Assembly (NCBI GenBank): GCA_913020495.1
Contig: CAJWBJ010000012.1
Location: forward strand, 1 to 53,790
Direction: 5' to 3'
Source of the DNA: an uncultured Oleiphilus sp.
Lineage (GTDB): Bacteria > Pseudomonadota > Gammaproteobacteria > Pseudomonadales > Oleiphilaceae
DNA length: 53,790 bases
Shown here one piece after another: positions 10,751 through 19,194 of this stretch. Within the stretch, counting starts at the first letter, position 1, and each line of letters begins with the position of its first letter. The notes below the pieces were generated by a model that saw only the letters and a list, made by a program, of their open reading frames with translations, had not been told where the DNA came from and ran no database searches. A program made the translations under genes and the position numbers.

Positions 10751-11044
10751 TCTTTTCCCCTGACTTTTTACTTACGCTTTTTTACTACGTAGTTTTGTTT
10801 TTGTATTGTTTTCAGTGTAGATGGTTTTTCAAAAATTCCATTTTTCTTTTTGGATTCAAAGCTTTCCGTTTTAAGTGGCAATTAGTAACTATCTTCGCAA
10901 AAAACACCCTATCAATCATTAATAACACTGTGACGCTTTGTAGTTCTTTTGTATTTGTATGAAATACCTCGCTTTATATGGGGATAAGCAGTAGTATTTT
11001 TGCCCTTCGTAAATACATGTTGAGTTTAATATATGGAGTGCAAC

Positions 11045-11362
11045 ATGAATCGCCAGCAAAAAATTGAATCAATGGTTAATGCTGAACTTAATGTCGCTTT
11101 TATAGAGCTTGTTAATGAAAGTCATAAGCATAGTGTTCCTGAAAATTCTGAAACACATTTTAAACTGACTTTGGTCAGTGATGACTTTAACGGTAAGTCA
11201 AAGGTAGCCCGACATCAGAAAGTGTATGGCGCTGTTAGTACTTTAATGCAAGAAGGGCTACATGCTTTAGCATTACATACCTATACTCCAGAAGAGTGGG
11301 AACAAACACAGCAGGAATCACCGGCATCGCCTAACTGTATGGGCGGGTCAAAAGGAGCTTAA
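11045..11362 (+). CDS. bolA: BolA-family protein
   Basis: BolA proteins partner with monothiol glutaredoxins in iron-sulfur trafficking and, in E. coli, influence morphology and biofilm genes. The 105-residue product has the class II KH-like fold with ETHFKLTLVSDDFNGKSKVARHQKVYG and the C-terminal helix GLHALALHTYTPEEW, which matches BolA itself rather than IbaG. The start is set at ATG 11045 because GGAG lies six bases upstream; an ATG at 11033 overlaps that site. The C-terminal tail carries SPNCMGG, common in BolA relatives. The next gene begins one base after the stop, so they form a bicistron. Confidence 0.92.
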   Translation: MNRQQKIESMVNAELNVAFIELVNESHKHSVPENSETHFKLTLVSDDFNGKSKVARHQKVYGAVSTLMQEGLHALALHTYTPEEWEQTQQESPASPNCMGGSKGA

Positions 11363-11363
11363 T

Positions 11364-11984
11364 GTGAGCCAGTTTTTTCAAATACATTCAGACAACCCAC
11401 AGGCAAGATTAATACGTCAAGCAGTAGATATTATAGAGCAGGGCGGTGTCATTGCTTACCCAACAGATTCCGCTTACGCTTTAGGTTGTCATTTAGATGA
11501 TAAGCGTGCAGTAGACCGGATTCGTCAAATACGGAAATTGAGCGATAAGCATAACTTTACGTTGATGTGTCGTGATCTTTCAGATATTTCTACCTATGCA
11601 AAGGTCGATAATATTCAGTATCGGCAAATTAAGGCGCATACACCGGGCGCTTATACTTTTATTTTAGATGCCACTACTGAAGTTCCTAGACGTTTAATGA
11701 ACCCTAAGCGTCGACAAATTGGTATTCGTATTCCTGATAATCAAATTGCTTTGGCTTTATTAGAAGAATTAGCGCAACCGTTGATGAGCACGACGCTTAT
11801 GTTACCGGGTGATGACGCTCCTTTGACTGACCCTTACGATATTCGTGCCACCTTGGAGCACGTATTAGATTTAGTGATTGATGGCGGTTTCTGTGGTTTT
11901 GATGCAACCTCAGTCGTTGACTTGGCAAGTGAACCACCGATTGTTATTAGAGAGGGTTGTGGTGATGTATCAGCCTTTGGTTAA
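11364..11984 (+). CDS. YciO-like protein of the Sua5/YrdC family
   Basis: The 206-residue protein contains the YrdC-type fold that makes threonylcarbamoyl-AMP in t6A synthesis: GGVIAYPTDSAYALGC, the KHNFTLMCRDLSDI segment and the RRQIGIRIPDN region. The motifs and length fit the YciO branch rather than TsaC, so the in vivo role is uncertain; YciO has been reported to have weak or no t6A activity in cells. The start codon is GTG, strongly supported by AAAGGAG a few bases upstream that overlaps the end of bolA. It ends 16 bases from the convergent hypothetical gene. Confidence 0.85.
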   Translation: MSQFFQIHSDNPQARLIRQAVDIIEQGGVIAYPTDSAYALGCHLDDKRAVDRIRQIRKLSDKHNFTLMCRDLSDISTYAKVDNIQYRQIKAHTPGAYTFILDATTEVPRRLMNPKRRQIGIRIPDNQIALALLEELAQPLMSTTLMLPGDDAPLTDPYDIRATLEHVLDLVIDGGFCGFDATSVVDLASEPPIVIREGCGDVSAFG

Positions 11985-12000
11985 AATGGCCTTAAGCCGC

Positions 12001-12642
12001 CTAAGCATTTAATGTGAAGTGGTACGAATCATTATTAAGTGATGATTCGTTATATGCATTAACTGTTTTGGTCGTGTTATTTGACTCCTCTCTATTTTTC
12101 AATGCATCGTAACGATGAGCGATATCATTTAACTTATTGAATTCACTATCATCACTAATTAGTGAGTTAAATAAATTATTACCCACGCCATAAGCACTCG
12201 AGATTTTCACAACATTATCTACATAATCAAGTGTTGGTTGTTGTTGGCTAAGAAGGCTAAATGCATCTTTAAAGACGGCACTATTATTCAAATCATCTCC
12301 AATACGTTCCAGATCGCTTTGTAGTAATGCCCCTTTAAGCACTATGTTACCGAACATATCTTTTTCAACTTTCATTTGAGTATTTGTACTTAAATTGTAC
12401 TCGGCAAGCTTATTTTTCAATGTTTCTTGAACAACAGCGTTCTCTTTACCAAGCTCATTTTTATAATTTTCAACTTTTAGCTTTTTTATATTCGGGTTTG
12501 CCTGAAGTCTAAGTATGGTTACATCATCATCAGAGAGAAGTTTTTTACCATTTTCACCTGTTGACCCTGACCCCGAATGAGAGCCTTGCTGTTTGAGCTG
12601 TTGAGGGATTTGAAGTGCTTGTTCAGTTGATATGTGTGCCAT
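12001..12642 (-). CDS. Hypothetical protein, 213 residues
   Basis: I do not recognise this protein. It is soluble, with no signal peptide or membrane segment, and has a Gly/Ser-rich low-complexity stretch (residues 20-32) followed by a charged helical region and an Asn/Ser-rich C-terminus. The start is well supported by GAAGAGAG a few bases upstream of the ATG. It contains no cysteine and no obvious catalytic motif. It is separated from its minus-strand neighbour by a 231-base gap containing a strong hairpin, so it is probably transcribed alone. Codon use looks like the rest of the window. Confidence 0.7.
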   Translation of the reverse strand: MAHISTEQALQIPQQLKQQGSHSGSGSTGENGKKLLSDDDVTILRLQANPNIKKLKVENYKNELGKENAVVQETLKNKLAEYNLSTNTQMKVEKDMFGNIVLKGALLQSDLERIGDDLNNSAVFKDAFSLLSQQQPTLDYVDNVVKISSAYGVGNNLFNSLISDDSEFNKLNDIAHRYDALKNREESNNTTKTVNAYNESSLNNDSYHFTLNA

Positions 12643-12805
12643 AGCTCTCTTCTCGTATCATTCCATTATTGGCAAAGCGTATCCGGTTTTTGACGCTTTT
12701 ATGTTTCTTGTTTAGTAAGAAGCAATATCGATACCAAAAAGTATTAATCGACGAGGGAATGACTTGAGGGCGCAGCGGTTGTTAAGATTTTAGAGTAAAT
12801 TTAAG

Positions 12806-12839
12806 GGTTGGTGATGAGGTAAGGGCCTCGACACCAACC
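12806..12839. terminator. Strong hairpin between two small minus-strand genes
   Basis: GGTTGGTG pairs with CACCAACC, and inside it GAGG pairs with CCTC. Neither side has the T-run of a classical terminator (the plus side continues with AAAAAA). It could end the transcript of the 70-residue membrane protein gene or act as an RNA structure upstream of the hypothetical gene. Confidence 0.4.
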
Positions 12840-12873
12840 AAAAAATGCCTTATTTGGGATTAAAAGTCGTGAT

Positions 12874-13086
12874 TTAGTGGTCTTGTTGAGCGTGAAGGCG
12901 CTGAAAATAAATAACGGCTAAAATCGGTAAAGTGATAACAAGGGTTGATAAACTATAGCCTGTGGTTGTGCCGTTAATCAGGCAGTGAGTAAGAAACATA
13001 AACAGATCTAAAGTAACTAAACCAAAAAATGCGCCTGCTATATATTCATTTTGTGCCTTGGGTAAATCAGTTGACTGATTACTCAT
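12874..13086 (-). CDS. Small two-helix membrane protein, 70 residues
   Basis: The product has a polar N-terminus (MSNQSTDLPKAQNEY), two predicted membrane helices (about residues 18-37 and 43-61) and a charged tail ending in QRLHAQQDH. No family is recognised. A purine-rich AGGAAAA lies just upstream of the ATG. No neighbouring gene suggests a role. Its clean hydrophobic pattern and ribosome site favour a real gene. Confidence 0.6.
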   Translation of the reverse strand: MSNQSTDLPKAQNEYIAGAFFGLVTLDLFMFLTHCLINGTTTGYSLSTLVITLPILAVIYFQRLHAQQDH

Positions 13087-13339
13087 AGTGTTTTCCTTTT
13101 CGATATTATTTTTAGAGTTATAAGCTTTTGTGGTGTTGTGAATGCAGTATAGCGACGAAAGTTAAATGACTACAAGTTCAATTTACATATTCTATTAGAG
13201 GCGCTGTTGTTTTAGGGACCTCTTATCACGACTGTTTAAGCATGATTTGAAATGAGCAAGAAACGGGTCGTTTTCACGGTCAGGTTTACAGTAGAATAAA
13301 GTGGTTTTTATTAGATAAATAAATGGAGTTGGTTTGGGA

Positions 13340-14197
13340 ATGACACCTATTGAGCAACATAAAAACTATCAAAAAATTTCTAAAGCGATCGATTACCTAA
13401 GTAATAATAGAGGTTTGCAACCTAGCTTGTCTGATGTTGCAGGTTATGTTGGTTTAAGTGAGTATCATTTTCAGCGTTTATTTTCTAATTGGGTGGGGGT
13501 TTCCCCAAAACAGTTTTTAATGTACCTCACTAAAGAATACGCTAAATCCAGGTTGCAGAAGTCGAGTGTTTTACAATCAGCTTTAGAAAGTGGGTTAAGT
13601 GGTTCCAGTCGTTTGCATGACTTAATGGTTACTTGTGAGGGTATTACTCCTGGCGAGTATAAAACGCTAGGTGCAGGGCTAGAGATTAGTTATGGCGTAC
13701 ATGAGACGCCTTTTGCGTATTGTTTGATTGCAACAACTCATAGAGGTGTATGCAAGCTGTCCTTTTTTGATGATCCGCTTGAGTCTGATACTTATATTCA
13801 AGAGCTCATGAGTGAATGGTCGAATGCAGTCATTATTCGCCAACAAAAAGACACAGAGATGCTTATAAATCGAATTTTTAATCAAACAGGCAGCGACCAA
13901 ACAGGGCCCTTAAACTTGTATCTAAAAGGTACTCCATTTCAGTTGAAAGTTTGGCAGGCGTTATTATCTATCCCTAGTGGTGAGCTCTGTTCATATCAGC
14001 AAGTCGCTGATTTAATTAATGCTAAATCAAGTGTCAGAGCGGTCGCTTCTGCGATAGGGAAAAACAATATTGCTTATTTAATACCGTGCCATCGCGTTAT
14101 AAAAAGCACAGGAGGATTTAATCAGTACCGTTGGGGAGCGTCACGGAAAAGAGTGATGATTACGCAAGAAGCTGCCTTAAAATTATCTGACGTTTAA
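13340..14197 (+). CDS. Ada-like protein: AraC-type HTH fused to DNA alkyltransferase
   Basis: The 286-residue protein joins an AraC-type DNA-binding domain (about 1-105, GLSEYHFQRLFSNWVGVSPKQFL) to an O6-methylguanine-DNA methyltransferase domain (about 115-280), with acceptor Cys250 in the signature PCHRVI and the Arg finger region SVRAVASAIGKN. It lacks the N-terminal zinc/methylphosphotriester domain of E. coli Ada, so the usual Cys-based activation switch is missing. The start is uncertain: TTG at 13334 has GGAG five bases upstream, while ATG at 13340 is a better codon but 11 bases away. Its last four bases overlap the end of arsJ on the other strand. The role is direct reversal of alkylated guanine, possibly with autoregulation. 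Confidence 0.9.
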   Translation: MTPIEQHKNYQKISKAIDYLSNNRGLQPSLSDVAGYVGLSEYHFQRLFSNWVGVSPKQFLMYLTKEYAKSRLQKSSVLQSALESGLSGSSRLHDLMVTCEGITPGEYKTLGAGLEISYGVHETPFAYCLIATTHRGVCKLSFFDDPLESDTYIQELMSEWSNAVIIRQQKDTEMLINRIFNQTGSDQTGPLNLYLKGTPFQLKVWQALLSIPSGELCSYQQVADLINAKSSVRAVASAIGKNNIAYLIPCHRVIKSTGGFNQYRWGASRKRVMITQEAALKLSDV

Positions 14198-15399
14198 TGC
14201 TTTTTTTGTAGAAAGAATGAAATCAAAGCAGCTAAAGCGATAAAAACTGATGAGAAAAAAAGACACGTTGCAAAACCATAATGCAGGTATAAAAAACCTG
14301 AAAGCACGGTGCCAATTAACCGGCCTGCAGCATTCGCCATATAGTAGAAACCTACATCAAGTGAAACACCATCCTGATCTGCATAAGCAACAATAAGGTA
14401 GGAGTGAATCGAAGAGTTGATAGCAAAAAAAGCACCAAATATGAGCAGTGCAATAATGATGGTTCCAGAAGATAAATAACTGGTTGCCACCAAAGAGCTA
14501 CCAAAGAATGAAAGCAGGGCTGTAATGCCAATCAAAGGTAAAGCCCATAAGAATGCAGAGCGAGCATCGGGTGCTTTTTTAGAAATAATTTTTGTCAGTT
14601 TAGGCGAAAAGGACTGAACCAAGCCATAAGCAATAACCCAAGCGGCTAAAAAAGAGCCAACTTCAATATGTTGCCAATTCAATTGGGTCTGCAAATATAC
14701 CGGCAGCGCCACGACAAACCAAATATCGCGAGCACCAAATAAGAATAAACGCGCAGCTGATAAAAGGTTGATTCGAGTACTTTTAGAGAATAGCTGTTTA
14801 AATTTAGCTTTAAATGGCCGAGAACCCAAATCATGCTGCAGTAATCGTAAACTTGCGAACAGCACTGCGCTAAGCATGGCTATCATTGTTAAAATAGCCC
14901 CTTTAAAGTCGACTATGGTGAGAAGGGCAGCACCTAAGAAAAAACCGATTCCTTTTAACGCATTTTTAGAGCCAGTCAGTAAAGCCACCCACTTATAGAG
15001 TTTGTGATGAGCATCTTCTGGAATCAAAACTTTGATGCTACTTTTTGCGCTCATTTTACTTAAGTCTTTAGCGATACCTGAAAGGGCTTGAACGACCATG
15101 ACATAAGCAACTGACAGAAGCGAAGGTGGTAGAAGTAGCATGGATAGAGAAATAATTTGTAATGCTAAACCGAGCTTTAAGGTTAAATTAAGCCCTTTGT
15201 GAGCAGCTAACCACCCTCCAAACAGGTTTGTCACCATGCCAAAAAATTCATATAAAATGAACAAACTGGCAATCTCTAAAGCACTGTAACCGAGTTGGTG
15301 AAAGTACAGCACCACTAACATGCGCAAAGCGCCATCTGTTAACGTAAATGCCCAATAGCACCCAGTAACAGTGAGGTATTGTGAAAGCTGTCTATCCAT
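14194..15399 (-). CDS. arsJ: ArsJ organoarsenical (1-arseno-3-phosphoglycerate) efflux permease
   Basis: ArsJ is an MFS permease that exports 1-arseno-3-phosphoglycerate made from arsenate by GAPDH, and the exported product hydrolyses back to arsenate outside. The 401-residue protein has about 11-12 membrane helices and the family-typical N-terminal half (TDGALRMLVVLYFHQLGY; GIAKDLSKMSAKSSIK; LTGSKNALKG). It follows the GAPDH gene by four bases and completes an arsR-GAPDH-arsJ operon, which makes the assignment firm. It ends overlapping the Ada-like gene tail to tail. Confidence 0.93.
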   Translation of the reverse strand: MDRQLSQYLTVTGCYWAFTLTDGALRMLVVLYFHQLGYSALEIASLFILYEFFGMVTNLFGGWLAAHKGLNLTLKLGLALQIISLSMLLLPPSLLSVAYVMVVQALSGIAKDLSKMSAKSSIKVLIPEDAHHKLYKWVALLTGSKNALKGIGFFLGAALLTIVDFKGAILTMIAMLSAVLFASLRLLQHDLGSRPFKAKFKQLFSKSTRINLLSAARLFLFGARDIWFVVALPVYLQTQLNWQHIEVGSFLAAWVIAYGLVQSFSPKLTKIISKKAPDARSAFLWALPLIGITALLSFFGSSLVATSYLSSGTIIIALLIFGAFFAINSSIHSYLIVAYADQDGVSLDVGFYYMANAAGRLIGTVLSGFLYLHYGFATCLFFSSVFIALAALISFFLQKKH

Positions 15400-15403
15400 T
15401 TGT

Positions 15404-16456
15404 TTAAGGTCTGATGGTTTTAAGGCTTAAAGACTGACCAACTAAGCAAACAAGTTCCATCATGCGGTTTACATAGCCTATTTCATTGTCATACCACACA
15501 AATAGTTTTAATTGTGTATTGTTGATGACCATGGTTGAAAGCGCATCAACAATACCTGAGCGAGGGTCATTTGTGTAATCGATAGAAACTAAAGGTTTCT
15601 CCTCATAGCCTAATATATTACTTAGATAAGTTAGTGAAGCCTCTTTAAGAGCTTGGTTAACCTGATCTTTGGTCACGCTTTGTTTAAGTTCAAAAACGCA
15701 GTCAGTCAAGGATGCGTTAGCTAGCGGGACTCTAACTGCCATTCCATTTATTCGGCCTTTCAGTTCAGGAAAAATCTCGGCAATGGCGGTGGCTGACCCT
15801 GTTGATGTGGGAATGAGTGATTGACCAGATGCGCGTGCTCGGCGTAAATCTTTATGGTACTCATCTAATATACTTTGAGTGTTAGTGATATCGTGAATCG
15901 TGGTAATTGTACCGTGATGAATACCGAACTGTTTTTGAATCACATCAATCACAGGAGCAATGCAGTTTGTTGTACAGGATGCTGAGGTAACGATGTCATG
16001 TTGCTTTGCATCATATAAATGATGATTAACACCCATTACAATATTTAAGGTGCCATCTTTTACCGGAGAAGAAACAACTACCTTTTTAATACCTTGGTCC
16101 AAATAGCTTTTAAGTTTCTCTTTTGCTTTAAATTTACCCGTGCAGTCAATCAATATATCTATACCCATTGCTTTCCATGCTGTGTCTTCAATCCTTGTAT
16201 TTGAAGAAAAGCTCAAGGTTTTGCCGTCAATGGTTAAAGAAGGTCCCTGAGTAGAAATATCATGCTCCCAAGTGCCGTGTACTGAGTCATATTTGAGTAG
16301 GTGCGCTGCAGATTCGCAGCTTCCGGCAACTTCATTAATATGTACAAATTCAAACTCGCCCCCATTTGCTTGATCAAAGGAAGGCCATTCCCAGGCAGCT
16401 CTTAAGGCTAAGCGTCCCATCCTGCCAAAACCATTAATTGCGACACGAATTGTCAT
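15404..16456 (-). CDS. ArsJ-associated glyceraldehyde-3-phosphate dehydrogenase
   Basis: This GAPDH accepts arsenate in place of phosphate to make 1-arseno-3-phosphoglycerate, the ArsJ substrate; the assignment to arsenic rather than glycolysis is by operon context. The 350-residue protein has the NAD-binding motif [13 protein letters not shown], catalytic Cys161 in SASCTTNC, the phosphate-site [10 protein letters not shown] and the C-terminal [12 protein letters not shown]. Its ATG overlaps the arsR stop (ATGA, four bases shared), which indicates translational coupling. A housekeeping GAPDH should exist elsewhere in the genome. Confidence 0.94.
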   Translation of the reverse strand: MTIRVAINGFGRMGRLALRAAWEWPSFDQANGGEFEFVHINEVAGSCESAAHLLKYDSVHGTWEHDISTQGPSLTIDGKTLSFSSNTRIEDTAWKAMGIDILIDCTGKFKAKEKLKSYLDQGIKKVVVSSPVKDGTLNIVMGVNHHLYDAKQHDIVTSASCTTNCIAPVIDVIQKQFGIHHGTITTIHDITNTQSILDEYHKDLRRARASGQSLIPTSTGSATAIAEIFPELKGRINGMAVRVPLANASLTDCVFELKQSVTKDQVNQALKEASLTYLSNILGYEEKPLVSIDYTNDPRSGIVDALSTMVINNTQLKLFVWYDNEIGYVNRMMELVCLVGQSLSLKTIRP

Positions 16457-16848
16457 AAATCACCTTGAGATAATATTGATGAGGTACTTGTTGAAGTTAG
16501 ATTTGTAGAACAGCCATCTGTGCTCAGATTTAATCGTTTTAAATCTACTTCACAATCGGAACATTGTTCAAAAGCTTGCTTTAAACTTTCGACTGAGAAC
16601 TGGGGTGCGCGAGTGGACTCGAGTAATGAAAACTCATAATACTGCCAATTTCCCTGACGTCGACTAGTGACTAATCGGTGCTTTTTTAAATAAGCTAAGT
16701 GTCTGGAAATAAGACTTTGAGGGAGCATCAAAGCTTCAACAATGTCGCACACACAAAGTTCACCCTTTTGCATGAGAAGGTTTAAAATTCGTAACCGAAC
16801 AGGTTCTGATAGTGCTTTAAAATAGCTTGCAAGTTGGTCTGTATCCAT
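16453..16848 (-). CDS. arsR: ArsR-family arsenic-responsive repressor
   Basis: The 131-residue winged-helix repressor carries the As(III)-binding signature ELCVCDI (Cys pair in the DNA-recognition region), followed by [19 protein letters not shown] and the wing RRQGNWQYY. Two further cysteines sit in EQCSDCEVD, and the last residues are Ser/Thr-rich and unconserved. It is the first gene of the arsR-GAPDH-arsJ operon. A near-perfect palindrome lies 9-30 bases upstream of its start, so it is probably autoregulated. Arsenite release from the DNA is the family mechanism. Confidence 0.94.
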   Translation of the reverse strand: MDTDQLASYFKALSEPVRLRILNLLMQKGELCVCDIVEALMLPQSLISRHLAYLKKHRLVTSRRQGNWQYYEFSLLESTRAPQFSVESLKQAFEQCSDCEVDLKRLNLSTDGCSTNLTSTSTSSILSQGDL

Positions 16849-16856
16849 TAGAAAAG

Positions 16857-16878
16857 TATATTCGCTTAAGCAAATATA
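16857..16878. promoter_or_regulatory. Candidate ArsR operator
   Basis: A 22-base palindrome centred on GCTTAAGC, with arms TATATT and AATATA and one mismatched pair, lies just upstream of arsR and in the region shared with the divergent AlkC-like gene. Size and position fit an ArsR dimer site; binding is inferred. Confidence 0.6.
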
Positions 16879-16968
16879 GGCAAGTTCAAGTTTAAAATGA
16901 AACTTACCGTTACTATTGTGGTCCCTGATTATCTCTTTACATAGTTTATATTCAAAGGTGAAAACTGC

Positions 16969-18063
16969 ATGGCTGAATTACTTAAACACCGATACAACAA
17001 AGCGTTAATAAAATCTTTATGTGGTGCTTTGGTGTCAGAGTATCCCAGCTTTGATCATGAAAAATTTAATGATTATGTTTTTGATGAGCTTTGGGAAGGT
17101 AAGGAACTAAAGACGCGCATGCTACATGTTTCTAGTGCGCTATATGAATTTCTACCTATGAAATATGAGGAGGCGTTGCAAATCCTTAAACCGGTCAGTT
17201 CAAATTTCTCTGGTTTTGAATTTATGATTTTTCCAAGCTTTGTCGAAATTTATGGCTTCTTACCTGAAAATTTAGATCAATTATCTGAATCTATTAAGGC
17301 ATTAGAATATTTCACGGCGTATTCCAGTTCTGAGTTTGCTGTTAGGCCATTTATTCAACAATATCCGGAAAGAATGATGGTGCAGATGGCAGAATGGGCA
17401 CGTTCACCCAATGAACATGTTCGTCGTCTATCAACAGAGGGTTGTCGGCCAAGGTTACCTTGGGCAATGGCTTTGCCGATGTTTAAAGAGGACCCTGATC
17501 CTGTTCTGAGCATCCTTGAATTACTTAAAGATGACAACAGTGTTTATGTTCGAAGAAGTGTTGCGAATAATCTCAATGATATTTCTAAAGATCACCCTCA
17601 ACTGGTGATTAACGTTGCTCGTGCGTGGCAAGGTTTGAGTAAAGAAACGGATTGGGTTGTCAAACATGCCTGCCGTACCCTGCTTAAACAAGGTGAACCT
17701 AACACCATGGCGTTGTTTGGTTTTTCTGAGCCCAAACATATTCGGGTTGATGATTTTTATGTGCAGGATAGCTTGAAAATGGGTGGGGGGCTCCAATTTT
17801 CATTTACTTTAAGTAGTCAAAAAACCAAGCTAGGAAAGCTTAGAGTTGAATATGCTATCGACTTTGTAAAAAATAATGGCAAGCTTGCCCGAAAGGTTTT
17901 TTGTATTTCCGAGTCTGAAAATAATGTCAGCCAAAAAGTGATAAATAAAACGCATTCGTTTAAGAAAATATCAACACGAAAGTACTACTCCGGTAAGCAT
18001 AGTCTGGCGATCATCGTAAATGGTTATGAGCTTGGCTCAGGCCAGTTTGAGTTGCAGGTTTAA
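16969..18063 (+). CDS. AlkC-like DNA alkylation repair glycosylase
   Basis: The 364-residue protein resembles AlkC, a HEAT-like-repeat DNA glycosylase that removes 3-methyladenine and 3-methylcytosine without base flipping. The helical repeat part spans about residues 1-235; family-like sequences are SNEFAVRPFI-type (here SSEFAVRPFIQQYPERMM), RRLSTEGCRPRLPWA and SVYVRRSVANNLNDISKDHP. Residues about 245-364 are beta-rich and match the Ig-like C-terminal domain of some AlkC proteins. AAGGTG lies eight bases before the ATG. It diverges from arsR across 120 bases and converges on the GGDEF gene. With the Ada-like gene it forms a DNA-alkylation pair flanking the arsenic operon. Confidence 0.88.
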   Translation: MAELLKHRYNKALIKSLCGALVSEYPSFDHEKFNDYVFDELWEGKELKTRMLHVSSALYEFLPMKYEEALQILKPVSSNFSGFEFMIFPSFVEIYGFLPENLDQLSESIKALEYFTAYSSSEFAVRPFIQQYPERMMVQMAEWARSPNEHVRRLSTEGCRPRLPWAMALPMFKEDPDPVLSILELLKDDNSVYVRRSVANNLNDISKDHPQLVINVARAWQGLSKETDWVVKHACRTLLKQGEPNTMALFGFSEPKHIRVDDFYVQDSLKMGGGLQFSFTLSSQKTKLGKLRVEYAIDFVKNNGKLARKVFCISESENNVSQKVINKTHSFKKISTRKYYSGKHSLAIIVNGYELGSGQFELQV

Positions 18064-18071
18064 TTAGAGTT

Positions 18072-19172
18072 CTATATTTCCTTCAGGCAAATCATTCCTT
18101 TGCCATCGTTTTTAGCTTTATAACAGGCCTGATCTGCCGCTTTTAATAAATCGGTATATTCAATAGAGGTGTAGCTATAGCCAATGCCAATACTAGCGCC
18201 TAGCTTAACGGTTGTTTGTTTTAGCTCTTGCTGAAAATATTTAATTTTATCTAATATTTTTTGAGCGACCACATTTGCTTCATCAATAGAGTCAGACTGG
18301 ATGAGAATCATAAATTCATCGCCTCCAAACCTTGCAGCAGTATCTGACTTTCTTAACGATGAACGAATAATATCGCTGATTTTAATTAATGCATCATCAC
18401 CTGCTTGGTGACCAAAGGTATCGTTCAAATTCTTGAAATTATCCAGATCAATAAAAATAATAGACGTTGTGGAATTTTTAATAGGGGTGGAGGCTACCGT
18501 AGCATTAAAAATATTTCGAAACTCCTCTCTGTTCAATAATCCCACCAAACCATCATGCGTCGCCCGGTAATGTAAAGAATAATTCATTTCAATATTGTCT
18601 ATCATTACGTCGTGATACTGTTTCGCAGCTCTTAACATGATCAGCATTAGTAAGCAGAGCATTGCCGAAGTCACGGCATGTGCTTCAGTGCCTTCAAGAA
18701 AAACGCGTATTACTAACGGAACTACTGATAAAAATAAGAATAATCGATAGGTTAGTAAGTCAATGGAATGCGTGCCGACAGCTGCCGCTCCCATGCCAGC
18801 AGGTAATAAAATAACTAACATTTGATAAAGGTGGTTTTCAGAACTAAAAAAGAAAATAGCAAGCAGGCCGTAGAGTAAACCAGACAAAGTTGTGAATATT
18901 CGGCTGAGTAATAACCATGTTTGAGTGCTCAGGCGAGTGCTATCTTTAAAGTAACGTTTATGAGCGAAATACCTTACTAAATTCAATATTTCACCAGCTA
19001 AAAACCACGTGAATATTTCAATTGCGGGGAAAATATTTAACAGTACTGCTGAAATGATGGCAATATTAGTGACGCTTCCAATCATTGCGCCGTTGCCATT
19101 TTTATAGAGGAGGGAAACTATTTTTTCTTCCTTCCATTGCTTGCTTGTTGTCATGTTATTAAGTTGAGTCAA
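18072..19172 (-). CDS. Membrane diguanylate cyclase (GGDEF)
   Basis: The 366-residue protein has about six N-terminal membrane helices (roughly residues 28-190) and a C-terminal GGDEF domain (about 200-365) with intact catalytic GGDEF at 283-287 (ARFGGDEFMI), so c-di-GMP synthesis is expected. No RxxD inhibitory site is obvious five residues upstream. The start is uncertain: TTG at 19172 has AAGG ten bases upstream, and the first ATG is at 19154. It lies 22 bases downstream of the EAL-HDOD gene on the same strand, probably one operon, pairing a cyclase with a likely c-di-GMP-binding protein. Confidence 0.88.
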   Translation of the reverse strand: MTQLNNMTTSKQWKEEKIVSLLYKNGNGAMIGSVTNIAIISAVLLNIFPAIEIFTWFLAGEILNLVRYFAHKRYFKDSTRLSTQTWLLLSRIFTTLSGLLYGLLAIFFFSSENHLYQMLVILLPAGMGAAAVGTHSIDLLTYRLFLFLSVVPLVIRVFLEGTEAHAVTSAMLCLLMLIMLRAAKQYHDVMIDNIEMNYSLHYRATHDGLVGLLNREEFRNIFNATVASTPIKNSTTSIIFIDLDNFKNLNDTFGHQAGDDALIKISDIIRSSLRKSDTAARFGGDEFMILIQSDSIDEANVVAQKILDKIKYFQQELKQTTVKLGASIGIGYSYTSIEYTDLLKAADQACYKAKNDGKGMICLKEI

Positions 19173-19194
19173 TTACTCGATACCTTTGTAAAAT

